A model generated the notes under the pieces. The model was not told the origin of the DNA. It ran no database searches and saw nothing but the letters and a program-made list of their open reading frames with translations. DNA of 64,000 nucleotides from Amoebidium appalachense (lineage: Eukaryota; Ichthyosporea). Location of the stretch: positions 6,572,001-6,636,000 of the forward strand of contig CAVNZM010000014.1 in the NCBI GenBank assembly GCA_963693365.1, written 5' to 3'. Positions within the stretch are counted from its first letter, which is position 1. Each line of letters opens with the position of its first letter. Both the position numbers and the translations under genes were made by a program. Of this stretch, positions 1-12,740 are shown piece after piece.

Positions 1-361
1 CTGCTACCTAGCAGTACGAGTATGTTGGTCTGTAGCACAGGTTTGCTTTTGTGTTGTATGCCAACAGCCGGTGTTGCACGGCTGGGTGGGTCTGTGTGTG
101 TGCCGGCACGTGTGGCATGCTTCTTGCCAAAAATGTTGCCATGCTTTCCGGCTCAGGGCGGCTGATCGATCGATTGGACTTCGGCGGGAATCGGAATCAT
201 ATGAGCTGAGTAGATCCGCAAATCCCCCCCGTAGAACTTGAGTTAATGGATGGTTCCGGAAATCCCACCGCCCATATATCATTATTTTTGGGTAATCACT
301 ATTCGGTCAGATGGTGCACGTGGGGAAAGCTGGGTGGGTGGGTGGGTTGGGGTGGGGTGAG

Positions 362-367
362 GAGGAA

Positions 368-410
<43 letters not shown>

Positions 411-688
411 CAGGAACAGGCAATAGGATTCAACAGAAACGAGAGGTTGGGGGAAGAAAGGGGTCACATTGTTGTGTGTGTGGGGGGGGGGGGGGGGGGA
501 AGGGGGGGGGGGAGAGCGGGGGGGAGGGGGAGGGGGCGGGGGGAGGGGGGGGGGGGGGAAGGGGGCCAGGAACAGGCAATAGGATTCAACAGAAGCGACA
601 TAGTGACAAAAAGACCTTCTGCTGAGATTTCTTGATGGAGGGCGGGGAGAGGTTGGGGGAAGAAAGGGGTCACATTGTTGTGTGTGTG

Positions 689-720
<32 letters not shown>
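362..720 (+). repeat. Degenerate tandem repeat separated by G-runs
   Basis: A unit starting 'caggaacaggcaatagg' occurs at about 410 and again at about 567. A second block, 'ggttgggggaagaaag', followed by ggggtcacattgttgtgtgtg, occurs at about 445 and 651. Each block is bounded by G-runs. On the - strand each block would therefore be followed by a poly-C run, as in the dispersed repeat found in the ECD introns. Confidence 0.6.
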
Positions 721-721
<1 letters not shown>

Positions 722-1688
722 CGGGGGTACAGCCGGGGTGCACAACCTGAGGGGAGTGTGCAAACATGTCCGGGCACGTGTGTGTGGATTTCCCACCCTG
801 TAAGGTGGTCAGGCATGTGCATCCGCAGGGGGGCGTTGGGAATGGGGGGAGGGATGGAGGGGACGAGGTGGGATCGTGCGTGGGGGGGTGGGGGTCCATG
901 TCGCTGAGAACCAATCACGTGGACATATCCGAACCCCCTACACTCTCCTTCTCGGAGGCTCTCTCAGGCTGGCGTATGTTTCTCTATGCAAATATTCAGG
1001 AAGAAAACTATGCTATGAGGCTGAAAATGGAGGCTGGTAGTCGAGCAGGTGGGGGGGAAGGTAGAGGGGAGGGTTATAACATGTCTTTTTTTTTCTTTGG
1101 ATGCGCTCAGTGGGGAATTTCGAATGTTCCAATGGGAGGTCACCTATGATCCTGCCAATGAAACTACCGTGCACAGTACCAAAGTTAAGATATTGAACCC
1201 TACCGCCCATGAACCTTAAGATTCTAGACTCTAACCCCGATTTACCTGTTATCTTAATAGTGAACCACCCCTGTATAACTGTTGTATTTGATTGTTCCCC
1301 GATCATACGAAACATGAGGAACAAATACTTATGAGGGAAGATGGTTGTGCAGGCCCTACACTGAGGCGCAAGAGCCAGAAGTAAGCTTTATTGTTGCTTT
1401 TCCGTAATATTTCAATTTATGACTCATTTTGGGGCAGGGAAGGGCCGGAAGGGGGGGGGGGGGGGGGGTAGATTTGGAGAGGGAGATTGGGGAAGAAGAG
1501 AGCTTGAAAGGGCTCGGAAGTAGCAGAGAGCGGGGAATGAAGGTTGGGTGGGTGGAGGATTGGGGGGGGGGGGGAGGGGGGGAGGGGGGGGAGGGGGGGG
1601 GGGGGAGGGAGAGGGGCAGGGGGCGGGAGGGGGAAGGGGGGGGGGGGGGGGGAAAGGGGGGGGGGGGGAGAGAAAGAGAGAGGAATAG

Positions 1689-1691
1689 CAG

Positions 1692-1785
<94 letters not shown>

Positions 1786-1843
1786 ATACGGAGAGTTAGA
1801 GGGAGGGGGGGGGGGGTTGGGGAGAAGAGAGAGTCTAGTGAAA

Positions 1844-1918
<75 letters not shown>

Positions 1919-1940
1919 CATAACAGAGAGAGAGGGGGGG

Positions 1941-1985
<45 letters not shown>
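1689..1985. repeat. (GA)n microsatellite cluster
   Basis: Three long (GA)n arrays at about 1698-1782, 1850-1918 and 1945-1985 are separated by short G-rich spacers. The open frames across them (Arg-Glu repeats, or Leu-Ser on the other strand) are low-complexity artefacts. Confidence 0.9.
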
Positions 1986-1987
<2 letters not shown>

Positions 1988-2300
1988 TTTCTAAAACATT
2001 GTTCCTTGCCAGTCGGTCCTGGGTAATAGTATTCAATGATGTTATTAAACTATCCTGCACAAATATAGACTATTAAAGCACAGATCTGACTAGTGTATAC
2101 CATTGGAGATGGCAATCGACAGTTATAATAGGCAGATTGAGGCCTAGCTAGTTGTGTATGTGTGTGCATCAAACACATATGTATACGCCATCACCGAAAC
2201 CATACCATCCCATGCACATGTGCTTTCCCATGCACATGTACATGAGTGTGATGGTCTGTGCCGCTTAGACAATCACAAGCTGGCTGTGATCGTGACACAA

Positions 2301-2377
<77 letters not shown>
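2301..2377. repeat. Poly-G tract, about 77 bases
   Basis: One of the longest uninterrupted G-runs in the window. Its assembled length should be treated as uncertain. Confidence 0.85.
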
Positions 2378-2378
<1 letters not shown>

Positions 2379-3374
2379 AGAAGGGGGCAGAGGGGGGGTG
2401 GAACTCATGCACCCCTTGTCACATTGTCGTTGGTATTAGGTCTCCGCATGCGCAGTGCTGCATACGTGCGCGTGTGACACACCATTGTAGCATGTACAAT
2501 ATATCTGTACATGTCTATATGTACACAGAAGAAGAAAAATTGTGTTTACACACACACTTACGCCCCGGGAGCCTCAGCATCGTTGGCCATGTGTAATCGT
2601 TAGTTGGCAAGTGCCCATGCAGCCGGGCCGGCATGATGATGCAACCGTCACATAGCACATCAACGCATTTTTTCATTGGCTCCAGCCACATAACCAGTCC
2701 AAAAGCGGATAAGCTTTCCGTATATAGCTAATAGATCACATATTTTTCTTGGCCATTTTTTGTTCGCCGATTTTATTGGTGCGTGCAACCACTTGCGCCA
2801 GTCGTAGATCTGAATAGATCTATCGAAGATGCAATTCCACTACACAGCGGAACACTAATATTACACATGTACAAGCATGCAGAAATATAGGCAACTAAGT
2901 ATTTTGGGGATTTCAGGCAAGTTTGTCACGGCTGCATCACATGGCCCATTTATATCAGCATACGTACGTACGTAGATAAGTATACACACAAATTGTCCGT
3001 CATAATTGCACTACACACATGCAAATAAGGGTTATAATTAGGCCTTACCGGCGGGGAACCGCAGCAAGAGTATCCAGCCCGCTGGACGTGCACGCAGCGA
3101 AGCAAGAGGACTTTATAAGCGATACATCAAGTTGGTTATGACTAGGCGGTGACGTTGCCATGATCACGACGAGATGGCTTATGTTGATTCTCGGTCAGGG
3201 AAGTATCCCATTCGTTCTTATGCTCAACCATATTTATTACATAATACATGCCACCCAGTTCTAATGCAACCACTTCCACACTGAGCAATACACAGTTATT
3301 GCTCTACCCGTGTAATAACCACAAAACCTTTACTTCAGCAGAAACGTGTGCCCATTTCATTACAATATTCAAAG

Positions 3375-3946
3375 ATGAAGCGAGGACATACCTCCGTTTT
3401 TGTTCTCTGCCTAGCGTTGTTGTTTGTCGCTTTTGCGGCGGCGGCGACGGTGGAGAAAGAGCCCACGGCTGCGGACTTGGAGGCATTGAGGGAATTTGAG
3501 CCAAGAACACTCTGCCGTCCCCAAAGTATGTGCATGTTGCAAAAACAAGGAAATACTGTACATGTTTCCCGATGCTTTAGGTTTGAAGCAGGGAAGCGTT
3601 ATGAGCGAATTATTGTAGTCTAGTGTTGGGGTTATGTCGGGCTAGGATGAAGAGGGAGAAAAGGAGAAGTGAGTGTTGGTCGTTTCAGTTGGGCTATGTA
3701 AGCAATGCCAACAAGCAGGCTTTTTTTTTTTTTTTAAAGCCAAGACTGCAGTTTTCAATGCTGGCTGTTTTGTGTAATTCCCATAAGATTGAATCAGGGG
3801 AATCCGGTCCTTTCAGTTTCCAACGACAACGTTATAGTACTTGCCATTGCAATGATATCGATCTCAGACCGTGACACCATCACCACGACAGTTACGACAG
3901 TCACACTGTGACACTAACACACACCCCACTACTTCCCCCCCCCCCC

Positions 3947-3977
<31 letters not shown>

Positions 3978-5517
3978 ACACCGCCTCTTTCTCTTCCCCC
4001 TCCCCCCACCACTCCCTCCCCCCACCCCTCACCCCACAACCCCACCCCATCCACCCCCTCCTCCCCCCAAAATCCCAAAACACAACAGATTGCCACACGT
4101 ACGGGACGGACTGTGACACCACCAGCACCGACTGTCAGTGCACGAGTACTGTGTCTAAGCAGTGCACGTGCAAGGCCGGCCACCACAACAAGCACAGAGA
4201 ATGCATCAGCAGCTGGCTGGGCATCTGCTGGAGTTATGGCCCCGAACAGTGTGACGGTTTGTGTCCATCCTCTCTCCACCTCCCTCCTCCCGCTACCACC
4301 ACCACCACCACATACACACACACTCAGACACACGCGCGCACGCACGCACACACACACGCACACGCACACGCACGCACACGCACACGCACACGCACACGCA
4401 CACGCACACGCACACACACGCACACACACGCACACACACACACGCACGCACACGCACGCACACGCACGCACACGCACACACGCACACACACGCACACACG
4501 CACGCACACGCACACGCACACGCACACGCACACGCACACGCACACGCACACGCACACGCACGCGCACGCGCACGCGCACGCGCACGCGCACGCGCACACG
4601 CACACGCACACGACACACACACACACACACACACACACACAGCCCGCCTTCAAGCTACCGAGCAACCCCACCGGCCCGTAATTGAAGCAGTCAGTTATAT
4701 CTACTGGTTCCAACAACAATCGATAATTCCATATGGCCAAAGTTTTTGAGTTGTGGTTGGCAAAAGGCAGTCAGTAAGCCTATTGTTTGTGTGGCTAAAC
4801 TTTATCATCTGCTCAACTTGCCACCCCAATCTCTATCCCTCCCTCCCCCCCCGTCCCCCCCCCCCCCCCCCCCCCCCTTCCCAACCCTCCCCCCCACCCA
4901 CCAACCCACCCACCCACCCCTTGTCCTGTGAGCCGCCTCGTGGCTTACACCGATCACCCCCACACCCGACGGTCAGCATGCAACACACCCAATCCAGTGG
5001 GGTGTAAGACCAGCACATGGAATAACCCGGGTGAGGCCTGTGACAAGAAGTGCACACAGTGCATGCCTGGCTACACCCCAACATACGACCACAAGTGTGC
5101 GGGTATGTTTTTCATGCGTGTCTCTGTCAGTGTCCCCCCCCCTCCCCCTTCCCCCCCCCCCCCCCCCCCCCCCCCCCCGCGCACCACCACCACCACCACC
5201 ACCGTGCATCTCCTCCACCACCATCACCCTCCCCCAGCCTCCCCTCCCGTCCTCCCCCCCAACCCCCACCGCCTCCTTTCCCCCCTTCTCCCTGGGGAAG
5301 CACACCCCTTCTACAAACAAACGTGGACAAAAAGAACCATAATTCTGCACAAACTGGCGACGTGATTTGGTGTATAGAACCACAAACCGATCATGCCTAC
5401 CCGGCTGAATAGGCAAAAGGGAAAATGCTCTACAAAGCACACAACACCCAAATACGTAGCGTCTAATTTCGTAAGTTAAACTTTCGGTTTTCCCTAAACT
5501 TTTTGCAAGTTATGCTG

Positions 5518-5568
<51 letters not shown>

Positions 5569-7276
5569 AAAACAAAACAAAAAAAAAAACAAAAAAAACA
5601 ACATTTACAGCGTGTAAGGCGCCTGAACCCCCCGTCGCATATTGCGATAAATGGAGTGATTGGGCCGAGGCTGACACGTGCAAGAAAACGTGCTTGGGGT
5701 GTGCGGATGGTCGTGAGCTGGTCAACGGCAAATGCGGTGAGCGATATTTGTCCAATCAAACAATCTATTGTATGGTGGGGAAAACGTGCGAAATGAAGCT
5801 GGTGGTAGGAGGGCAAAAGAATATATCCCCATCCCCTCCCCCACCCTTCCATTTTTTTCATGTTTCCAGGAATCGCAAAGGATCCAAAGCACTTCGTACC
5901 CCTCCCCCCCCCCCCCCCCTGTCCGCTTCCCTTTTCTATTCACAGCCTTCCCCCCCCCCCCCCCTCCCTCCCCCCCCCCCCCCCCCCCCCGGGCGTCCGT
6001 CCCGCCCTCGCTCCCCTCCCTCCCCCTATCTCTCCCAGAAATCACCAGATCAGATTCAACATGCACAATCCATGACAGGCAGAACAACCACAACATAGCA
6101 CACACACAGCAAGCTTCCACTCACATCCCCCTCCCTTCCCCGGCCCTCCATCTCCTCCCTCCCCCCAACTCCCCCCCCCCGCCCGCTTCTCCCCCGCTCC
6201 CTTCTTTTCTCCCCTCCCCCTCCCCCCCCCCCCAACCCCCCCCCCCGCCCCTCCTTCTCCTCCTCTCCCTCCCATCCCTCTCCGCCTTTCAGTTTGCACC
6301 AACACGGACCACTGTCTTGAGGTGTCGAGTTATGGCCCAGGCTGCAGTGTGCTTTGTGCCCCAGGCAAGTGTGAGAAGGGGGTGGCAAAACAACAACTAC
6401 AATCCAAGCGTGTGCACAGGTAGTGTTTTATGACGATCCCCCCCTCCCCCCCCCCCCCCCTCCCCACCCCCCCATCCCCCACCGTACTCTTACCCTTCCC
6501 TGCTCCCCCCCCCCCCCCCCCCTTCCCCCCCCCAACTCCCGTCCTCTCACTCCCAGCCCTCCTGGCGGTGCTCCTTGCTCCACCCCCCCCCACCACCCCC
6601 ACCACCACCATTCCGTGGCTCCGAATAAACTCTACAGAACGTTCACTTCGCATATTTCCATGTGATTGTTGCCTGTACCTCCTTCCTTTCCTCCTTCTCC
6701 CCATCCATCTGCCGCTCCCATAGCCACCTCTCCTTTACCCCGTAGTCCTTTCAACCTTTATAAATCCACACATACACCTCCCTTTTGAATCATTTCCCTG
6801 TAGACCTATAGACGATTAACTACATACGTCCAGTTCCCATCACCTCTCCCTATTCCCTTCTCAGAAAAAATACCCCCCCTCCCCTCCCCCCCCCCCCCCC
6901 CCCCCCCCCCCAAGCCTTGCTGCCTACCACCCCACCACTTTCTAGCACTCTCCAAATCTAGCTCCCGGAACCTCCCAGAAGACACATCAATGGATATTCC
7001 CTTCACCAACACTGGTATCTGAGGTTATGATTCGTGATTGGGTAACGTGACCATACACGTGTACTGACTGCCAATTGGTGTGTGCCAGAATGTTCTGCAC
7101 CCTCCGCCACCGAAACTGAGCACTGCAGCGCATGGCAGTGGCTCAGCGGCTGCACGTGGGAATGCACTGGCTGCAAGGACGGCAGAGCACTGGTAGACGG
7201 CAAATGTGGTAAATGACAACGAACCAATCACACGTCACATCACAGCACAGGCACACCCTGCCTCCCAGCCCTCCCA

Positions 7277-7311
<35 letters not shown>

Positions 7312-7486
7312 TTCTCCCCCATGCACACTGGCATAAGCAAGTTCGTTACCGTTGAATTCAATCTATTTTTCGCTTCCCTTGCAGCTCAGATGATTTGCTT
7401 ATGCATTTGGACCAGTCCCCCCCCCCCCCCCCTCCCCCCCCCCCCCCCCCCCAACCAACCAACCAACCCCCCCCCCCCCCCTCCCC

Positions 7487-7517
<31 letters not shown>

Positions 7518-8198
7518 ACACACACACACCCACCACCACCACAAAAATAAAAATAAAAATAAAAAATAAACTACCCTCACCCCCACATCCCCCTCACCAT
7601 CCTCCCCCAACAAAAAATAACAATAAAAAAAAAAAAAAAAAAAAAAAAAACATAACCACCCACCCACCCTCTAAAACCCATGCCCACTTTCATGCAGTCT
7701 GCGCCGGCGGGGACCCCCACTGCCAGGGCTCAGTTTCCTATGGCCCCACGTGTGAGCCCCTCTGCCCCCCGGGCAAGTGTGTGCCCGGATGGGCCAATGA
7801 CGTCACCAAGGACTCACAGTGCTCAGGTTGGGAGCAACCTCCCCCCCCCCTCCCCCAACCCTCCCACCCTCCCACCCTCCCCCTGGCACATGCACACTTT
7901 TGTGTTCACACTAGTATAGCTCCCCTCCTGCTCCCTCCACTAGCCCTTCCCCCCTCCCCTCCCCTTCCCTGCCCCCCGGGGCCTCCCCCTCCTTCCCCAC
8001 TTCCCCATGCAAATCTCCCCACAAGCCTCCCTAATATCTTCTCTTCTCTACTTTTCCCTTTACCCCACCACATTCAGTGGACGAGCACACCAAAGCCATC
8101 CAATGTCGAACTGAAAACGGAATCGGCCACAGAAAATCCTTCCGTTTGCATTTTTCCTCTGAGCCCCCGTTGCCCCTCTCCTTTTATCTGACTACGAG

Positions 8199-8241
<43 letters not shown>

Positions 8242-8771
8242 CCTCTCCCTCCTCGGCTCCCCCCTGCACTCCCTCCCCTTGCCCCTCTTCCTCCCCCCCC
8301 CCCCCCCCACGACCCACCCCACCCCCCTCCCCTCTTTGCTCCACTAGGATCTTGTTATAATGTCTAAAGAAGCTCCCCTCTCACACACAAGGGGCTTGCA
8401 GGGAATCCCCCCCCCCCCCACCCCCCCCCCCCCATATATATATATTTCAGAAGTAAATGATAATTGAGTCACATGGGCCACGTGTACTGACTGCCAATTG
8501 GTGCGTGCCAGAATGTTCCGCACCCGCCGCCGCAGAAACTGAGCACTGTAGCGCATGGCAGTGGCTCAGCGGCTGCACGTGGAAGTGCACTGGCTGCAAG
8601 GACGGTAGAGCACTGGTAGACGGCAAATGCGGTAAGTGACAACCAGCCAATCACATGCCAACATACATGCACCCTCGCAGATATCAATCGCACCTGCAAG
8701 CTTTATTTATCTCCACCCACACCTGCCTTCCTTCTCTTCCCCCCCCCCCCCCCCCCCCTTCCCCCCCCATC

Positions 8772-8803
<32 letters not shown>

Positions 8804-9197
8804 AGACACACACACAAAAAAAAAAAATACCAAGACCATCGCTACAGTTATATGCATGCACACCTGATTGTAACCCTTTTCACTTTACCCTGTCTCACTG
8901 GACACAGAAAATGGCCTCTCAACTGACCCCCCCCCCCCCCCCCCCCCCCAGCCCCCCCCTTCCCCCCCCCCCCCCCCCCTCCCCCCCCTCCCCCCCCCCC
9001 CCCCCCCCCGCCCACCCCCAGTCCCCCTCCCGCATGCACTTTGGAATAAGCAATTTGGTTATCTTTGACTCCAATTCATTTTTCGCTTGCCTTGCACCTC
9101 AGATGATTTGCCTATGCATTTGGACCAGCTCCCCCCCCCCCCCCCCACAACCACCAACAAAAAAAAACAAAACATCACCACCAACACCAAAACCAAC

Positions 9198-9247
<50 letters not shown>

Positions 9248-9637
9248 AGAAAGAAAAAGAAAGAAAGAAAGGAAAGAAAGGAAAAAAGGAAAAGAAAAAC
9301 ATAACCACTCACCCATCAACCCTCATACACCCATGCCCACTTTCATGCAGTGTGTGCTGGTGGCGACCCCCACTGCCAGGGCTCAGTTTCCTACGGGCCT
9401 ACGTGTGAGCCCCTCTGCCCCCCGGGCAAGTGTGTGCCCGGGTGGGCCAATGACGTCACCAAGGACTCACAGTGCTCAGGTTGGGACTCGGACCCCCCTC
9501 TCCCCCCTCCCCCCCCCCCTCTCCCCCCCTCCCTCCTTCTGCACCCATACCCCCCTCCCACTCCAACACAAACAAGACACACAAATAACCCCCCTCCCCC
9601 CCCCCTCCCCCCACCCCTCTTCCCCTCCCCTCCCCTC

Positions 9638-9684
<47 letters not shown>

Positions 9685-10504
9685 ACCCACACACACTCCC
9701 CATCTTCCCAAACACACACTGACACACGCACACACCCACACCCACACACAAACGTCTGTGCAAGCCCACTAGCGAGAACTAAGAGTAAGCCCCCCCCCCC
9801 CCCCTCCCCCCCCCCCCCCCCCTCCCCCCCCCCCCCCCCCCGGGGGGTTATTATCAGTCCATCATCTACTATTTGAGACAGAAAACCAACAAAGACCTAC
9901 CCATGTCCCTTCGCATTTCAGATTCTCTTCAACCGCCACACGTTCCACCTACTCCAAAAAAACTAAAATTCATCATAAAAATTAAAAGTTCTAAACCTTG
10001 TTTATTTCAGAGTGTACTGCTTGGGAGCCCATTGACCACTGCAATGCCTATGGGGACTGGGTGGAGGGCTGCAAGAAACCGTGCACTGGCTGTGAGGACG
10101 ATAACACCCTCGAAAACGGCCACTGTGGTGCGTGATTTTGGCTCAAAAAGTTGCTCCTGATCCCTCCGCCCCCTCCCTCCCTCCCCCCCCTGCCCCACCC
10201 CTTCCCCAACCCTCCCCACCTCTCCCTCCCCCCTCCCCCCCCCCCTCCCCCCCTCCCCCCATCAAAATAATAATAATAAAAAGGGGGAAAAAAAAAAAAA
10301 AAGACACCCACCCACCATCCACCCCACCCGCCCCACACAAAGCATCACCGCCACCCCTGATCATTCTTACCACCATCACGAATTTTTCTATAACCAACAC
10401 ATACACCCCCCCCCCCCCTCCCCCCGCGCCCTCCCCTCCTTCCCCTCCCCTCGCACTCCCCTCACTCCCCCCCCCCCCCCCCCCACCCCACCCCCCACCC
10501 CTCT

Positions 10505-10540
<36 letters not shown>

Positions 10541-11532
10541 CTTTACTATCTGTCAATTAGCCTATTAACTGTTACATATTTGGTTATCTAATCATGTCTA
10601 TCAATCATGAAAATCCACCATTTTACTAACTGTGGGTGTGGGGTTTTTAGTGTGCAAGGACCCCCACTGCCGGCCGCTTTTTGATGTATCCACCTACGAG
10701 CCTACATGCAACCCCCTGTGCAAGCCCAACAAGTGTGTGGACGGATTTACCAATTTTGGACACAAGGGAAAGTGCATCCTCAAGAGTAAGGAGCCCCCCC
10801 CCCCCCCCCCCCCCCCCCCCTCGGATCACCCCCCTCCCCCCCCTCCCCCCCCTCCCCCCCTCCCCCCCCCTCTCCCTTACCCCTCCCCTCCCTCCCCCCC
10901 CCCCCTCCAAAAAAGGACCAACCTCACCTGCAGTCAAATCTCCCCCCCCCCCCCCCCCCCCCACCCACCCTCTCCCCCACAACACACATACCCACCAGCT
11001 GATAAACATATATAGATTCCCTCTGTCCGCCATCTCAGACCCTTGCTTCCCCCTCCCCCACAACCCGTTACCACCACAAAAAACAATAACAATCGCCTGC
11101 CCCTTCGCCTGCACCCGCGCGCATAACGCACTGACCTCCCCCCCTCCCCCCCCCCCCCCCCCCCCCCCCCCCTTTCCCCTCCCCCTCCTCCCCCTCCCCC
11201 CTCTCCCTCTCCTCCTCCTCCCCTTCTTCCCCCCCTCCTCCTCTCCCCCTCCTCCCCTTCCCCCACTCCCCTTCCTCCCCTTCCCCCACCCTCCTCCCCT
11301 TCCTCCCCCCCCCCCCCCCCCCTTCAAAACACACGCAGACTTCTGCCCCGCCAACGAATGGCAGTGGAAAGATACCCCCACATCGCCCCCCCGGGCATCC
11401 AATGCCAACTGGTGCGCAACAAATTGCAACGTGGATGGGCCTAGCTATCTCCATCCGGCATGCATCCCCATGGACTACGCCATAGACCCCGTCCACCGCC
11501 GCTGCTACTGCAAGGACCCCAAATTCGAGTGA
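3375..11532 (+). CDS. Secreted modular cysteine-rich protein (12 exons)
   Basis: Exons: 3375-3525, 4089-4256, 4977-5102, 5611-5736, 6293-6419, 7089-7208, 7698-7826, 8512-8631, 9351-9479, 10011-10127, 10651-10785, 11339-11532. The start ATG at 3375 opens a signal peptide (basic MKRG, then a Leu/Val/Phe/Ala core to about residue 24). All introns are phase 1, so each internal exon is a portable module. From exon 4 onward two module types alternate. Type A (exons 4, 6, 8, 10) ends in a pattern like [15 protein letters not shown], reminiscent of furin-like or TNFR-type cysteine repeats. Type B (exons 5, 7, 9, 11) carries PHC...SYGPxCxxLCxxGKC. The last exon has WCxxNC and a CYCKD tail before TGA 11530-11532. 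Predicted length is about 546 residues, but exon 5 has one extra base (127 nt) that breaks the frame unless removed. I recognise no named family. An extracellular, disulfide-rich coat or adhesion role is inference. Confidence 0.8.
4311..4641. repeat. (CA)n/(CACG)n compound microsatellite
   Basis: About 330 bases of CA repeats interspersed with CG dinucleotides, inside intron 2 of the secreted-protein gene. It produces His/Thr/Arg and Val/Cys pseudo-ORFs on both strands. Confidence 0.9.
7030..9480 (+). repeat. Tandem duplication of an A-B exon pair with its introns
   Basis: The block from about 7046 to 7826 (exons 6 and 7) is repeated at about 8476-9479 (exons 8 and 9). Exon sequences are nearly identical. 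Similarity extends into the introns: 'tgtactgactgccaattgg' precedes both A exons, and 'cagatgatttgc' followed by atgcatttggaccag recurs between A and B at about 7385 and 9101. The B exons are identical apart from a few silent-looking changes. The copies differ mainly in the C-runs and A-rich tracts. Confidence 0.85.
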
Positions 11533-12418
11533 TTGCATATTGAAACACCCCCCCCCCCCCCCCCCCCCCCCCCCTACCCCCACCTGATGTCTTGCAATGC
11601 AGCTTGATTGATTTGTATGGGATAGATGCGCTGTGCGTGTTAGTGGTTGGGTATTTCTAGTGTGAATCCCCATTGAGTTTGTTGAGCGTGAAACTAACAA
11701 ATTTGGGGAAAAAAAAAAAAAAAAAAAAAAAGAACAAAACCCAAAAGTGGTCAGACATGTAAAATGCCAAAATCGTTACTACAGAGATTCAAGTGTGCTT
11801 TTGGTATATCTATCGCTGGATAGTTGTAGATATTTGCGGTTTTAGGCGGAGAAATTATTAGCACCTGGAGGGGTTTCCATCTGTGGTTGTGTGTCATATA
11901 TGCATGTGTCCAAAACTTCTCAGGCCCTACGTTGGATCGTGCATCCGTGGCTAAGCGGATTGCCCAAGAATGTGTATATGCTGGCCTGAATAAAAATAAC
12001 ACCATTCAACTTTCAGTGAGTAGTCTAGGTATTTATGATTTGTCTAGGCTGACAGCAAATTTTCGTTCTTTGTGAGATCTAATAACCTGTGGCTGCCTCC
12101 CAGCCCAAAATGTACACGCGTGCATCCTGTCAATAAAATCAATCAATAAATAAATGAAGGAGCTTAAAACTTCATTAATTGTGCAACATCGCAACCTACA
12201 TACTCTTCAACCAACCAGTCAACACCGAGTAGATTCTTGCCCCTCAAGTTATTATCCATCTCTCTCTCTCTCTCTCTCTCCCCCCCCCCCCCCCCCCCCC
12301 TCCCCCCTTCCTCCCTCCCTCTCTCCCTCTCTCCCTCTCTCCCCTCCCATAACTCAATGCATTAGCCACACGATGGCCATAGCGATATATTCCCATCATC
12401 CTGGGCACGGGATACCTG

Positions 12419-12453
<35 letters not shown>

Positions 12454-12676
12454 AGGGTATTGTCATGTGGACCTTGCACGTATGCCTTGCTCATATAGCG
12501 TAGGAGTGGAGCTGTGCACAAATTTCATATCTTAAATTTCAACAATAAGGATTGATCCGATCAAGCAGAGTTTCATCTGCAACAAAACAAACAGCAATAA
12601 CTTGAGTTTTGCCGTTTGGAAAAATCGGAGCGCTAATACCCTTGCGGATAATCACATTTTATCTGTGTGTGTGTGT

Positions 12677-12740
<64 letters not shown>

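Larger units (their letters stand above)
1..3374. other. Intergenic / upstream region, no gene seen
   Basis: No convincing exon was found on either strand. Open frames here come mainly from G-runs and (GA)n. About 2400-3370 is ordinary mixed sequence and probably includes the promoter and leader of the secreted-protein gene starting at 3375. An AT-rich stretch around 3232-3248 could be a core promoter, but no clean TATA box decides it. Long homopolymers in this part are all G on the + strand, whereas from about 3.9 kb to 11.6 kb they are all C. Confidence 0.6.

Noticed and set aside
1356-2060. Leu-Ser / Arg-Glu / Gly-rich ORFs on both strands
   Set aside because: Translations of (GA)n and G-runs with no complex sequence.
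4641-4750. Possible extra exon of the secreted gene after (CA)n
   Set aside because: The frame is open but has no cysteines and no fitting phase-1 donor, unlike every other module.
8075-8165. Segment after cattcag in the secreted gene
   Set aside because: It keeps phase at its start but lacks module cysteines and a donor; the A-B alternation is complete without it.
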